From Synechococcus sp. KORDI-100 (GTDB taxonomy: Bacteria > Cyanobacteriota > Cyanobacteriia > PCC-6307 > Cyanobiaceae): a stretch of 64,000 bases of DNA. The position numbers and the translations under genes were made by a program. The stretch lies in the NCBI RefSeq assembly GCF_000737535.1, contig NZ_CP006269.1, positions 434,001 through 498,000 of the forward strand. Direction: 5' to 3'. The stretch's first letter is position 1. Each line of letters opens with the position of its first letter. Of the stretch, positions 56,752 to 64,000 are shown in pieces. Under the pieces are notes generated by a model. The model saw only the letters and a list, made by a program, of their open reading frames with translations. It did no database searches and had not been told where the DNA came from.

Positions 56752-59700
56752 GGCGAGAAGGTCGAGAGGATCGTTGGTCTGCAGATCCCGCTGGTGTGTT
56801 GATTGATCTGTTGTGATTGAGAACCAGGTTTCACGTGGATCTTGGATAACGATCGGCTCTGCGAGGGGCTCGATCGTTCTGCGTTGGGTGTTTTGAGTGA
56901 GGCGCCTGGAGCCATTGGCTCCACGCAAGGCACGATTGAGTGCTTTGAGTTGCCTGTTGTTGAGCCTGTTTAAAAGGTCATCCGGCAAGGCGTTGATCTG
57001 CTTGATGTTGAGCTGTTTGAACTGCTTTGGAGTGAGTTTGCTGAGTGCCTTGGTGGGGAAGGTTTTGAGCTGTTTTGGGGTGAGGTCGTCGGAGGGGAGT
57101 TTGCGCAGCTGCTTGTTGGTCATCGCTGCTACGAACTGAGTGGAGAGTTTGCTGACCTGGTTTGGTCGCAGGGCTTTGATGGTTCTGGGCGTCAGTTTGC
57201 GCACCTGCTTTCCCTGCATGGCGTTGATCAGCCTGGTCGCCATGCTTGAGACCTGAGAGGGCTTGAGAGCCTTGATGGTGCTCGGTTTGATGTTGGCGAT
57301 CTGTTGCTGACTGAAGCTGCTGATCACATCGGGTTTGAATTTCGATAACTGCGCTGGTTTGAGCGCACCGATGCTGGCGGTGCTCAGCTTTTGCACCTGC
57401 TGAGTGCTCAGGTTTGCAATGGCATTGAGCGACAGGGCTGCAATCTGCTTTGGATTGAGCGCGCCGGTGTTGGTGGTGTTCGCCGTTGCGTTGTTGTTGT
57501 CGGTGTTGGGCCCGGATGTGGGTGGCCTGGTGGGACCCGGTGGCTGAGTGGACCCGGGAGCCGGAGCTGTTGTGGGAGCAGGAGCTGGTGCCGGCGTGGG
57601 TAGGGGCGTTCGCGGTTGGGTGGGCGCCGGAGCTGGTGTTGGTCTTGGTGCCGGTGTTGGGGTTCCACCACCACCACCACTGCCACCGCCGCCGCCACCG
57701 CCACCACTGGGTGAGGGTGCCGGGGTCGGAGCGGGCGTTGGCGTCGGGGCGGGACTATTGGAGACGGTGATGGCGTTACCGGTGAGATCGGCAATGTCTG
57801 TGCTGCTGTCAGCGCCTGGTGCCCAGTCATCAGCAGCGGCGATGTTGTAGGTGGTGCCTTGGGTTGAGGCGGTGCCGTTCTTGTTGAGCAGGGAATCGAG
57901 GTTGCTCTGGTCGGTGCTGTTGAGGGTGATGCTGGCGGCTGTCGCCGATGTCAGTTCAACGTCGGAAGTTGTGAGGGTGTAGGTGCTGCCGGAGCCACCG
58001 GTGATGGTGAGCTTGGAGACATCGATGTCGTTGCTTGCGCCGGGGTAGGCGGGCAGGTTGCTGCCGGTGAGGGCAAGAACACCGCTGGAATCGTCGTAGG
58101 TGGCGGAGCTGAGGCTTGGCGCGGCGACGTTGGAGACGGTGATGGCATTGCCGGTGCTGTCTGCTGGTGAGGAACTGGCGCCTGGATTCCAGTTCAGAGC
58201 AGCAGCGATGTTGTAGGTGGTGCCGGCGCCGGAGGAGGTGCCGTCTTTATTGAGCAGACCAGCGAGTTGGAGTTGATCAGCGGCGTTGAGGGTGATGGAG
58301 AAGGCGGTGGCTGAGGTGAGTTCAACGTCGGCGGAGGTGAGGGTGTAGGTGTTGCTGCCTTCTCCAGTGAGGGTGAGCTTGGAGACGTCGATGTCGTTAT
58401 CAGAACCTGAATTGGCGGTGAGATTGGCGCCGGTGACGGCGAGGGCACCGGAGGAGGCGTTGTAGGTGGCCGATGTCAGTGTTGGCGCGGTTGAGCTGGG
58501 GTTGCCCGACCCATCGGTCCGCACAATCAGCGTCTCCTCATCGAAGTCTTCGGCGTTGATGCCCTGCAGCAGAACCGATCCCACGGACGCGACGCTGATC
58601 AGCGCATCACTCCCGGACTGGGAGATCGAGTAACTCTGGCCGTTTTCGATGCCAACAACATCGCCGCTTGCAATGGAGAAGTCGGTGATCAGGTCATCGC
58701 CGCCACCGAGCTGGAACTGATCGGCACCGGTGCCGCCGGTGAGCGTGTCGTTGGCATCGCCGCCGATCAGGCGGTTGGCGCCGCTGTTGCCGATGAGAGT
58801 GTTGGCGAGGGCATTGCCAGTGGCGTTGATGTGGCCGGAGCCCGTGAGGGTGAGCTGTTCGACGTTGGAAGGGGCGGTGTAGGTCACCGAGGCCTGAATC
58901 AGATCGGTGCCTTCTGAGGAGGATTCAGTGACAACGTCTGAGGTGGAATCAACGACGTAGGTGTCATCACCGGCGCCACCGATGAGCGTGTCGTCGCCGG
59001 TGCTGCCATCGATGGAGTTGTTGCCGGAATTGCCAGTAAGTGTGTTGTCGAGGGCGTTGCCCGTGGCGTTGATGTTGCTGGAGCCCGTGAGGGTGAGCTG
59101 TTCAACGTTGGAAGGGGCGGTGTAGGTCACCGAGGCCTGAATCAGATCAGTGCCATCTGAGGAGGATTCGGTGACGACGTCTGAGGTGGAATCAACGACG
59201 TAGGTGTCATCACCGGCGCCACCAATGAGGGTGTCGTTGCCGGTGCCGCCTGATAGGGAGTTGTCGCTGCTGTTTCCTGTCAGGCGATCATTTTGTGAAG
59301 AGCCAAGCGCGTTTTCAATAGCTGCGGTGCCTGTGGTGTTGTAGGCGATGGTGTATCCGATGTATTCATCATCAACTCTTGATAAATATCCGCCGCCTCC
59401 GGCTTCATCCTCCAGGGTTGCACTTCGGAGGTCGATATAAACAGCGGCACTTGAATTGGCAGCAGTGATTGTGTCTGTGCCGCCGTTATCCCAAATCGTT
59501 TTATAGCCGTTGAGGGTGCTGGTATCGAGATAGTAAGTGGTGTTCCCTGTTGATTTTGTGATGTTTGGCCCATACAGATATTGCAGAGTGGCAATATCAA
59601 AAGGGCCTAAGCCTTCATTGTACCCATAGTTCACATATGATCTCGGCGTTACATTTTTATCAATATTTTGAGAATTTGGTGTGGCCAGTGTGGATGTCAC

Positions 59701-60639
59701 ATCGTTGTATGTCATCACGCTGTAAGGCGTGGAGTTCAGGTAGTTGTTTCCACCTGATGTTGAGGCATTGCTTGATACGCCTGGATAGAGTTCGCTGCCA
59801 AAGTTTCCGTTATAAGGGGAGAAATTCCAGGCTCCACTTCCATTGTGAGGGTGCGCAAGGCCCAGTGCATGGCCGAGTTCATGGGGGAGGGTGATGTAGT
59901 AAAACCCACCAGCATTCATGGCACCAGAGACGCCTGAATATTGGTTGCTATAGGTGATCACATCGCTCGTGACGTTCCCGTAAAGGCCAGGAAAGTCGGC
60001 TCGGCCTAGGCCGCCGCCAGTAGCAAAGCTCCACCTGAAATTCGCATCTGTATCGCCAGTGCTTGTTTCGGTAAATGAAAGATTGGCAACATCCGTGAAC
60101 GCAGCGTTGGCGATGGCGATGGCACTGCGTTCAGCAGCGGTTGACGCAACAGATGTTCTCCCATCTGACAGTGTCACTCCTGCCGGAGTGATGTAGTAGG
60201 AAAGCTCCGTTGTAGTTCCTGAATCGGGGTCGATCGATCCCCATTTGGCGGCGACAAATGTTCCGTCGATGTACGGGCTGTTGAGCGAGCCAAGGCTGTC
60301 GAATGTTAAGTCTGCAACCTCTGAGCTGCTTTTTCCGTAGAAGTTAGTCGTTGCGGGATTGGTTGATATTTTGCTGCCTGATTGCTTCAGGTCATTGTTG
60401 TTGGGGTATTGCCAGGGCTCTAAATCTCGTGGAGGCGGGTCTTTGAAGAATTCGTTTGCAGGTGTGTCACCCCTGGCTCTTTGGCAGAAGAAGCAGTCAC
60501 ATCTTGCGGGTGAATGATTGGGTGGGAAACCGTTAGCATTAGCAGCGTTTTTGTATTCGCTTAAGATATTTTCTCCATTGAGTTGGTCGATATTCCATTT
60601 CCACAATGACGTGGCTATCGAGTCGTTTGTTCTGGGCAC
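56719..60639 (-). CDS. Giant RTX metzincin protease with Ig-like modules, Gly/Pro linker and octapeptide-repeat tail
   Basis: A 1306-residue predicted type I-secreted metalloprotease. Residues 47-52 are CDCFFC followed by Gln. The zinc site is HELGHALGLAHP near residue 252 and the Met-turn SVMTYND is near residue 307. Residues of about 430-700 hold RTX calcium-binding units, including two 81-residue tandem repeats (GGAGDDTYVVDSTSDVV type). Two Ig-like modules follow (about 716-960), then a Pro/Gly-rich linker with a G8SG5 run. The C-terminus has about 21 octapeptides (for example STQQVQKL, KPSTIKAL, RPNQVSKL). Unlike classical serralysins, the RTX block is internal. The last 840 residues are almost identical to the next gene. 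Confidence 0.87.
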   Translation of the reverse strand: MPRTNDSIATSLWKWNIDQLNGENILSEYKNAANANGFPPNHSPARCDCFFCQRARGDTPANEFFKDPPPRDLEPWQYPNNNDLKQSGSKISTNPATTNFYGKSSSEVADLTFDSLGSLNSPYIDGTFVAAKWGSIDPDSGTTTELSYYITPAGVTLSDGRTSVASTAAERSAIAIANAAFTDVANLSFTETSTGDTDANFRWSFATGGGLGRADFPGLYGNVTSDVITYSNQYSGVSGAMNAGGFYYITLPHELGHALGLAHPHNGSGAWNFSPYNGNFGSELYPGVSSNASTSGGNNYLNSTPYSVMTYNDVTSTLATPNSQNIDKNVTPRSYVNYGYNEGLGPFDIATLQYLYGPNITKSTGNTTYYLDTSTLNGYKTIWDNGGTDTITAANSSAAVYIDLRSATLEDEAGGGGYLSRVDDEYIGYTIAYNTTGTAAIENALGSSQNDRLTGNSSDNSLSGGTGNDTLIGGAGDDTYVVDSTSDVVTESSSDGTDLIQASVTYTAPSNVEQLTLTGSSNINATGNALDNTLTGNSGNNSIDGSTGDDTLIGGAGDDTYVVDSTSDVVTESSSEGTDLIQASVTYTAPSNVEQLTLTGSGHINATGNALANTLIGNSGANRLIGGDANDTLTGGTGADQFQLGGGDDLITDFSIASGDVVGIENGQSYSISQSGSDALISVASVGSVLLQGINAEDFDEETLIVRTDGSGNPSSTAPTLTSATYNASSGALAVTGANLTANSGSDNDIDVSKLTLTGEGSNTYTLTSADVELTSATAFSITLNAADQLQLAGLLNKDGTSSGAGTTYNIAAALNWNPGASSSPADSTGNAITVSNVAAPSLSSATYDDSSGVLALTGSNLPAYPGASNDIDVSKLTITGGSGSTYTLTTSDVELTSATAASITLNSTDQSNLDSLLNKNGTASTQGTTYNIAAADDWAPGADSSTDIADLTGNAITVSNSPAPTPTPAPTPAPSPSGGGGGGGGSGGGGGTPTPAPRPTPAPAPTQPRTPLPTPAPAPAPTTAPAPGSTQPPGPTRPPTSGPNTDNNNATANTTNTGALNPKQIAALSLNAIANLSTQQVQKLSTASIGALKPAQLSKFKPDVISSFSQQQIANIKPSTIKALKPSQVSSMATRLINAMQGKQVRKLTPRTIKALRPNQVSKLSTQFVAAMTNKQLRKLPSDDLTPKQLKTFPTKALSKLTPKQFKQLNIKQINALPDDLLNRLNNRQLKALNRALRGANGSRRLTQNTQRRTIEPLAEPIVIQDPRETWFSITTDQSTHQRDLQTNDPLDLLALSNPNQSLPL
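56924..57460 (-). repeat. Octapeptide-repeat region, copy 1
   Basis: This encodes about 21 units of eight residues with hydrophobic positions 5 and 8, alternating a Q-containing form (xxxQ(V/L)xxL) and a form without Q (xPxxIxAL). One five-residue interruption (PSDDL) occurs. The pattern is too regular to be chance and suggests a helical solenoid or coiled-coil-like rod. Confidence 0.85.
57760..58492 (-). repeat. Ig-like tandem module (copy 2)
   Basis: Nearly identical in DNA to 43153-43885 in the propeller gene, at offset 14607. It encodes the same two-module block. A third copy lies at 61852-62584 within the large duplication. Confidence 0.9.
58760..59245 (-). repeat. Two 243-bp direct repeats encoding RTX-type 81-residue units
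   Basis: Two tandem units of about 81 residues (GGAGDDTYVVDSTSDVV, VTYTAPSNVEQLTLTGS, NATGNAL) are spaced 243 bp apart, measured from the start of the AACGACG string at 58951 and 59194. They differ at only a few residues, indicating recent tandem duplication. Confidence 0.88.
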
Positions 60640-60810
60640 CGAAAGACTAGAAGAACGTTTCCTTTTAATTCACTCTAAGCAGGTTTTCATTTCAATCACA
60701 CCGACATCTGGCGTGTTTTCGCTGGGGGAGTCTTGCTGACGGTTTAGCAATTGTTAGTAACTAGGGCACAAACGCTGCGTTTGCAGCTGGATTACTGCCT
60801 CAGTGATGGA
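60640..60810. other. Intergenic region upstream of the first giant RTX protease gene
   Basis: About 130 bp separate the start of the 56719-60639 gene from the duplicated block. The AT-rich part near 60650-60760 should contain the promoter, but no clear -10/-35 pair could be assigned. The block beginning at 60769 is copied from the SIMPL gene end. Confidence 0.5.
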
Positions 60811-60843
60811 TCAGAGGGGAAGGGACTGGTTGGGGTTGCTTAG
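60769..60843 (+). pseudogene. Copied 3'-end fragment of the SIMPL-domain gene
   Basis: About the last 25 codons, including the TAG stop, of the 55999-56751 gene are repeated here without any upstream coding part. The fragment overlaps the 3' end of the second RTX gene exactly as the original overlaps the first. It therefore moved with the RTX tail and is not a gene. Confidence 0.9.
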
Positions 60844-63800
60844 GGCGAGAAGGTCGAGAGGATCGTTGGTCTGCAGATCCCGCTGGTGTGTTGATTGATC
60901 TGTTGTGATTGAGAACCAGGTTTCACGTGGATCTTGGATAACGATCGGCTCTGCGAGGGGCTCGATCGTTCTGCGTTGGGTGTTTTGAGTGAGGCGCCTG
61001 GAGCCATTGGCTCCACGCAAGGCACGATTGAGTGCTTTGAGTTGCCTGTTGTTGAGCCTGTTTAAAAGGTCATCCGGCAAGGCGTTGATCTGCTTGATGT
61101 TGAGCTGTTTGAACTGCTTTGGAGTGAGTTTGCTGAGTGCCTTGGTGGGGAAGGTTTTGAGCTGTTTTGGGGTGAGGTCGTCGGAGGGGAGTTTGCGCAG
61201 CTGCTTGTTGGTCATCGCTGCTACGAACTGAGTGGAGAGTTTGCTGACCTGGTTTGGTCGCAGGGCTTTGATGGTTCTGGGCGTCAGTTTGCGCACCTGC
61301 TTTCCCTGCATGGCGTTGATCAGCCTGGTCGCCATGCTTGAGACCTGAGAGGGCTTGAGAGCCTTGATGGTGCTCGGTTTGATGTTGGCGATCTGTTGCT
61401 GACTGAAGCTGCTGATCACATCGGGTTTGAATTTCGATAACTGCGCTGGTTTGAGCGCACCGATGCTGGCGGTGCTCAGCTTTTGCACCTGCTGAGTGCT
61501 CAGGTTTGCAATGGCATTGAGCGACAGGGCTGCAATCTGCTTTGGATTGAGCGCGCCGGTGTTGGTGGTGTTCGCCGTTGCGTTGTTGTTGTCGGTGTTG
61601 GGCCCGGATGTGGGTGGCCTGGTGGGACCCGGTGGCTGAGTGGACCCGGGAGCCGGAGCTGTTGTGGGAGCAGGAGCTGGTGCCGGCGTGGGTAGGGGCG
61701 TTCGCGGTTGGGTGGGCGCCGGAGCTGGTGTTGGTCTTGGTGCCGGTGTTGGGGTTCCACCACCACCACCACTGCCACCGCCGCCGCCACCGCCACCACT
61801 GGGTGAGGGTGCCGGGGTCGGAGCGGGCGTTGGCGTCGGGGCGGGACTATTGGAGACGGTGATGGCGTTACCGGTGAGATCGGCAATGTCTGTGCTGCTG
61901 TCAGCGCCTGGTGCCCAGTCATCAGCAGCGGCGATGTTGTAGGTGGTGCCTTGGGTTGAGGCGGTGCCGTTCTTGTTGAGCAGGGAATCGAGGTTGCTCT
62001 GGTCGGTGCTGTTGAGGGTGATGCTGGCGGCTGTCGCCGATGTCAGTTCAACGTCGGAAGTTGTGAGGGTGTAGGTGCTGCCGGAGCCACCGGTGATGGT
62101 GAGCTTGGAGACATCGATGTCGTTGCTTGCGCCGGGGTAGGCGGGCAGGTTGCTGCCGGTGAGGGCAAGAACACCGCTGGAATCGTCGTAGGTGGCGGAG
62201 CTGAGGCTTGGCGCGGCGACGTTGGAGACGGTGATGGCATTGCCGGTGCTGTCTGCTGGTGAGGAACTGGCGCCTGGATTCCAGTTCAGAGCAGCAGCGA
62301 TGTTGTAGGTGGTGCCGGCGCCGGAGGAGGTGCCGTCTTTATTGAGCAGACCAGCGAGTTGGAGTTGATCAGCGGCGTTGAGGGTGATGGAGAAGGCGGT
62401 GGCTGAGGTGAGTTCAACGTCGGCGGAGGTGAGGGTGTAGGTGTTGCTGCCTTCTCCAGTGAGGGTGAGCTTGGAGACGTCGATGTCGTTATCAGAACCT
62501 GAATTGGCGGTGAGATTGGCGCCGGTGACGGCGAGGGCACCGGAGGAGGCGTTGTAGGTGGCCGATGTCAGTGTTGGCGCGGTTGAGCTGGGGTTGCCCG
62601 ACCCATCGGTCCGCACAATCAGCGTCTCCTCATCGAAGTCTTCGGCGTTGATGCCCTGCAGCAGAACCGATCCCACGGACGCGACGCTGATCAGCGCATC
62701 ACTCCCGGACTGGGAGATCGAGTAACTCTGGCCGTTTTCGATGCCAACAACATCGCCGCTTGCAATGGAGAAGTCGGTGATCAGGTCATCGCCGCCACCG
62801 AGCTGGAACTGATCGGCACCGGTGCCGCCGGTGAGCGTGTCGTTGGCATCGCCGCCGATCAGGCGGTTGGCGCCGCTGTTGCCGATGAGAGTGTTGGCGA
62901 GGGCATTGCCAGTGGCGTTGATGTGGCCGGAGCCCGTGAGGGTGAGCTGTTCGACGTTGGAAGGGGCGGTGTAGGTCACCGAGGCCTGAATCAGATCGGT
63001 GCCTTCTGAGGAGGATTCAGTGACAACGTCTGAGGTGGAATCAACGACGTAGGTGTCATCACCGGCGCCACCGATGAGCGTGTCGTCGCCGGTGCTGCCA
63101 TCGATGGAGTTGTTGCCGGAATTGCCAGTAAGTGTGTTGTCGAGGGCGTTGCCCGTGGCGTTGATGTTGCTGGAGCCCGTGAGGGTGAGCTGTTCAACGT
63201 TGGAAGGGGCGGTGTAGGTCACCGAGGCCTGAATCAGATCAGTGCCATCTGAGGAGGATTCGGTGACGACGTCTGAGGTGGAATCAACGACGTAGGTGTC
63301 ATCACCGGCGCCACCAATGAGGGTGTCGTTGCCGGTGCTGCCATCAAGAGTGTTGTTGGCAGAATTACCCGTCAGTGTGTCTGCACCACTGCCTCCGATG
63401 GCCTTTTCAATGACCGTATCTGCCGCAATGACGAGGTTGCCGACGTCGCCGGCAATGTTGGAGGGATAAAGACTGGATGCTGATTCATCCGTTGATCGAA
63501 GATCGATCGACTGGTCATTGCTGAAGCCGCTGAAATCAAGCGTGTCTGTTCCGGAGCCATCAAGAATCGTGAAAGCTGTTGAACTGATCCAGTCTTTCAG
63601 TTCCGAAAATATTTCACTTGTGGATGAACTGATGTTGGTGTTGTATCCATAAGTCGTGTCGCCACTGAAGGCATTGCTGATGCTGTAACCCTGCGACCCA
63701 TACAAGTCATCGAGTGAAATCCAGTCCACCGCCATGGGTGAACTGAGAAAGGCATAACTTGCAGTAATTGATGTGTTCTCGCTTTGTGAGAAGTACGACA

Positions 63801-64000
63801 TCATGGTGGTCTGCCATGAGTCGTTGGCGTATTTAGCGTCGCTGCTGTAACTGGCGGAGCCGTTGTAATCGCCTTGATGGCCTAGCCCGAGGCCATGACC
63901 GATTTCATGCAGAATTGTCTGAAACGTGTAGTTGCCAAAACCACTGAGTCCACTATGCCAGCTTGAAGAAACATTGATATTCACATAATTGATGTTCCCA
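60811..64000 (-). CDS. RTX metzincin protease, N-terminus outside window
   Basis: The frame is open to the window edge, so the start is not visible; at least 1062 residues are seen. The metzincin zinc site is HEIGHGLGLGHQ about 33 residues from the visible end, with a Met-turn in TTMMSYF. The protease domain resembles but differs from that of the preceding gene. From the second tandem RTX unit onward, the Ig-like modules, Gly/Pro linker and octapeptide tail are the same as in the 56719 gene. It is probably a paralogue whose tail was copied by gene conversion or segmental duplication. Confidence 0.87.
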   Translation of the reverse strand, partial: GNINYVNINVSSSWHSGLSGFGNYTFQTILHEIGHGLGLGHQGDYNGSASYSSDAKYANDSWQTTMMSYFSQSENTSITASYAFLSSPMAVDWISLDDLYGSQGYSISNAFSGDTTYGYNTNISSSTSEIFSELKDWISSTAFTILDGSGTDTLDFSGFSNDQSIDLRSTDESASSLYPSNIAGDVGNLVIAADTVIEKAIGGSGADTLTGNSANNTLDGSTGNDTLIGGAGDDTYVVDSTSDVVTESSSDGTDLIQASVTYTAPSNVEQLTLTGSSNINATGNALDNTLTGNSGNNSIDGSTGDDTLIGGAGDDTYVVDSTSDVVTESSSEGTDLIQASVTYTAPSNVEQLTLTGSGHINATGNALANTLIGNSGANRLIGGDANDTLTGGTGADQFQLGGGDDLITDFSIASGDVVGIENGQSYSISQSGSDALISVASVGSVLLQGINAEDFDEETLIVRTDGSGNPSSTAPTLTSATYNASSGALAVTGANLTANSGSDNDIDVSKLTLTGEGSNTYTLTSADVELTSATAFSITLNAADQLQLAGLLNKDGTSSGAGTTYNIAAALNWNPGASSSPADSTGNAITVSNVAAPSLSSATYDDSSGVLALTGSNLPAYPGASNDIDVSKLTITGGSGSTYTLTTSDVELTSATAASITLNSTDQSNLDSLLNKNGTASTQGTTYNIAAADDWAPGADSSTDIADLTGNAITVSNSPAPTPTPAPTPAPSPSGGGGGGGGSGGGGGTPTPAPRPTPAPAPTQPRTPLPTPAPAPAPTTAPAPGSTQPPGPTRPPTSGPNTDNNNATANTTNTGALNPKQIAALSLNAIANLSTQQVQKLSTASIGALKPAQLSKFKPDVISSFSQQQIANIKPSTIKALKPSQVSSMATRLINAMQGKQVRKLTPRTIKALRPNQVSKLSTQFVAAMTNKQLRKLPSDDLTPKQLKTFPTKALSKLTPKQFKQLNIKQINALPDDLLNRLNNRQLKALNRALRGANGSRRLTQNTQRRTIEPLAEPIVIQDPRETWFSITTDQSTHQRDLQTNDPLDLLALSNPNQSLPL
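61016..61552 (-). repeat. Octapeptide-repeat region, copy 2
   Basis: Same sequence and arrangement of about 21 eight-residue units as at 56924-57460, inside the duplicated block. Confidence 0.85.
61852..62584 (-). repeat. Ig-like tandem module (copy 3)
   Basis: Third copy of the two-module block in the window, 4092 bp from copy 2 and otherwise the same. Confidence 0.9.

Larger units (their letters stand above)
56677..59245. repeat. 2.57-kb duplicated segment, copy 1
   Basis: This segment matches 60769-63337 at a constant offset of 4092 with no visible indel. It holds the 3' end of the SIMPL gene (plus strand) and the C-terminal 840 codons or so of the RTX protease (minus strand). At 56676 and 59246 the two copies diverge abruptly. 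Confidence 0.95.
60769..63337. repeat. 2.57-kb duplicated segment, copy 2
   Basis: Partner of 56677-59245. Every part of the two blocks compared, including reading frames on both strands, is the same apart from isolated bases near the ends. At 63338 the second gene continues with a different upstream RTX sequence and a different protease domain. Confidence 0.95.

Noticed and set aside
57486-57850. Long ORFs antisense to the Pro/Gly linker (also at 61578-61942)
   Set aside because: They are low-complexity shadows of the linker and Ig-like modules; the composition follows from the antisense of Pro/Gly codons.
58760-59245. Direct repeats that could be mistaken for a CRISPR array
   Set aside because: Only two units of 243 bp, coding in frame, with no spacers between short repeats and no cas genes.
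56677-63337. Insertion sequence or transposon as cause of the duplication
   Set aside because: No transposase gene or terminal inverted repeats were seen at the block ends.

Overview
The window is typical of a marine picocyanobacterium of the Synechococcus/Prochlorococcus lineage, most likely a GC-rich marine Synechococcus. The evidence is cyanobacterial core genes in familiar order: rubredoxin - ycf48 - psbEFLJ, ndhC-ndhK-ndhJ, chlD, fabI-hisB, a carotenoid oxygenase, an 8-HDF-type photolyase, and a selenophosphate synthetase fused to an NADH-dehydrogenase-like flavoprotein. Genes are tightly packed and many neighbours share 4-bp ATGA/GTGA overlaps. No insertion sequence, CRISPR array, rRNA or intact tRNA was seen.

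Layout. (1) 1-6190: three GT4 glycosyltransferases (the first cut by the window edge) followed by four sulfotransferases, apparently for a sulfated surface glycan. (2) 6378-15504: a Kdo pathway (kdsA, kdsB, kdsC, kdsD) interleaved with a UvrD/PcrA helicase, a DXD-type glycosyltransferase, a CCA-adding-type enzyme and a membrane glycosyltransferase. (3) 15449-18549: the FAD-SelD fusion and galE. (4) 18650-24922: a type I secretion operon (parvulin-like protein, ABC exporter with an N-terminal cyclic-nucleotide-binding domain, HlyD adaptor) followed by a glycosyltransferase of mosaic base composition. (5) 24944-29720: hisS, then a UDP-sugar operon (UDP-xylose synthase, UDP-glucose dehydrogenase, UDP-glucuronate 4-epimerase). 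(6) 29780-41678: photosynthesis and housekeeping genes (psbEFLJ with a clear terminator, ycf48, rubredoxin, ndhCKJ, YvcK-like, an MlaF/MlaD-like pair, chlD, folK, NUDIX, phrB). (7) 41701-47734: an RTX beta-propeller protein and an RTX metzincin protease, AT-rich. (8) 47735-55916: a DegT aminotransferase, a thioredoxin-like protein, a lipoprotein, a two-gene photolyase-like pair, fabI, a bestrophin, hisB and a carotenoid oxygenase. (9) 55999-64000: a SIMPL-like protein and two giant RTX metzincins sharing a nearly identical 2.57-kb tail.

How the parts may work together. The UDP-sugar, Kdo, glycosyltransferase and sulfotransferase genes could build a charged, sulfated envelope polysaccharide. 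The type I exporter could secrete the RTX proteins; they lack N-terminal signal peptides, as expected for that route. These links are inferences from content and family knowledge.

The most unusual items are: a photolyase-like enzyme split into two overlapping genes in reversed domain order; an octapeptide-repeat domain of about 21 units ending the large RTX proteases; a CxCxxCQ motif shared by the N-termini of two otherwise dissimilar RTX metzincins; and the recent duplication that copied the RTX-protein tail together with the 3' end of the neighbouring gene.
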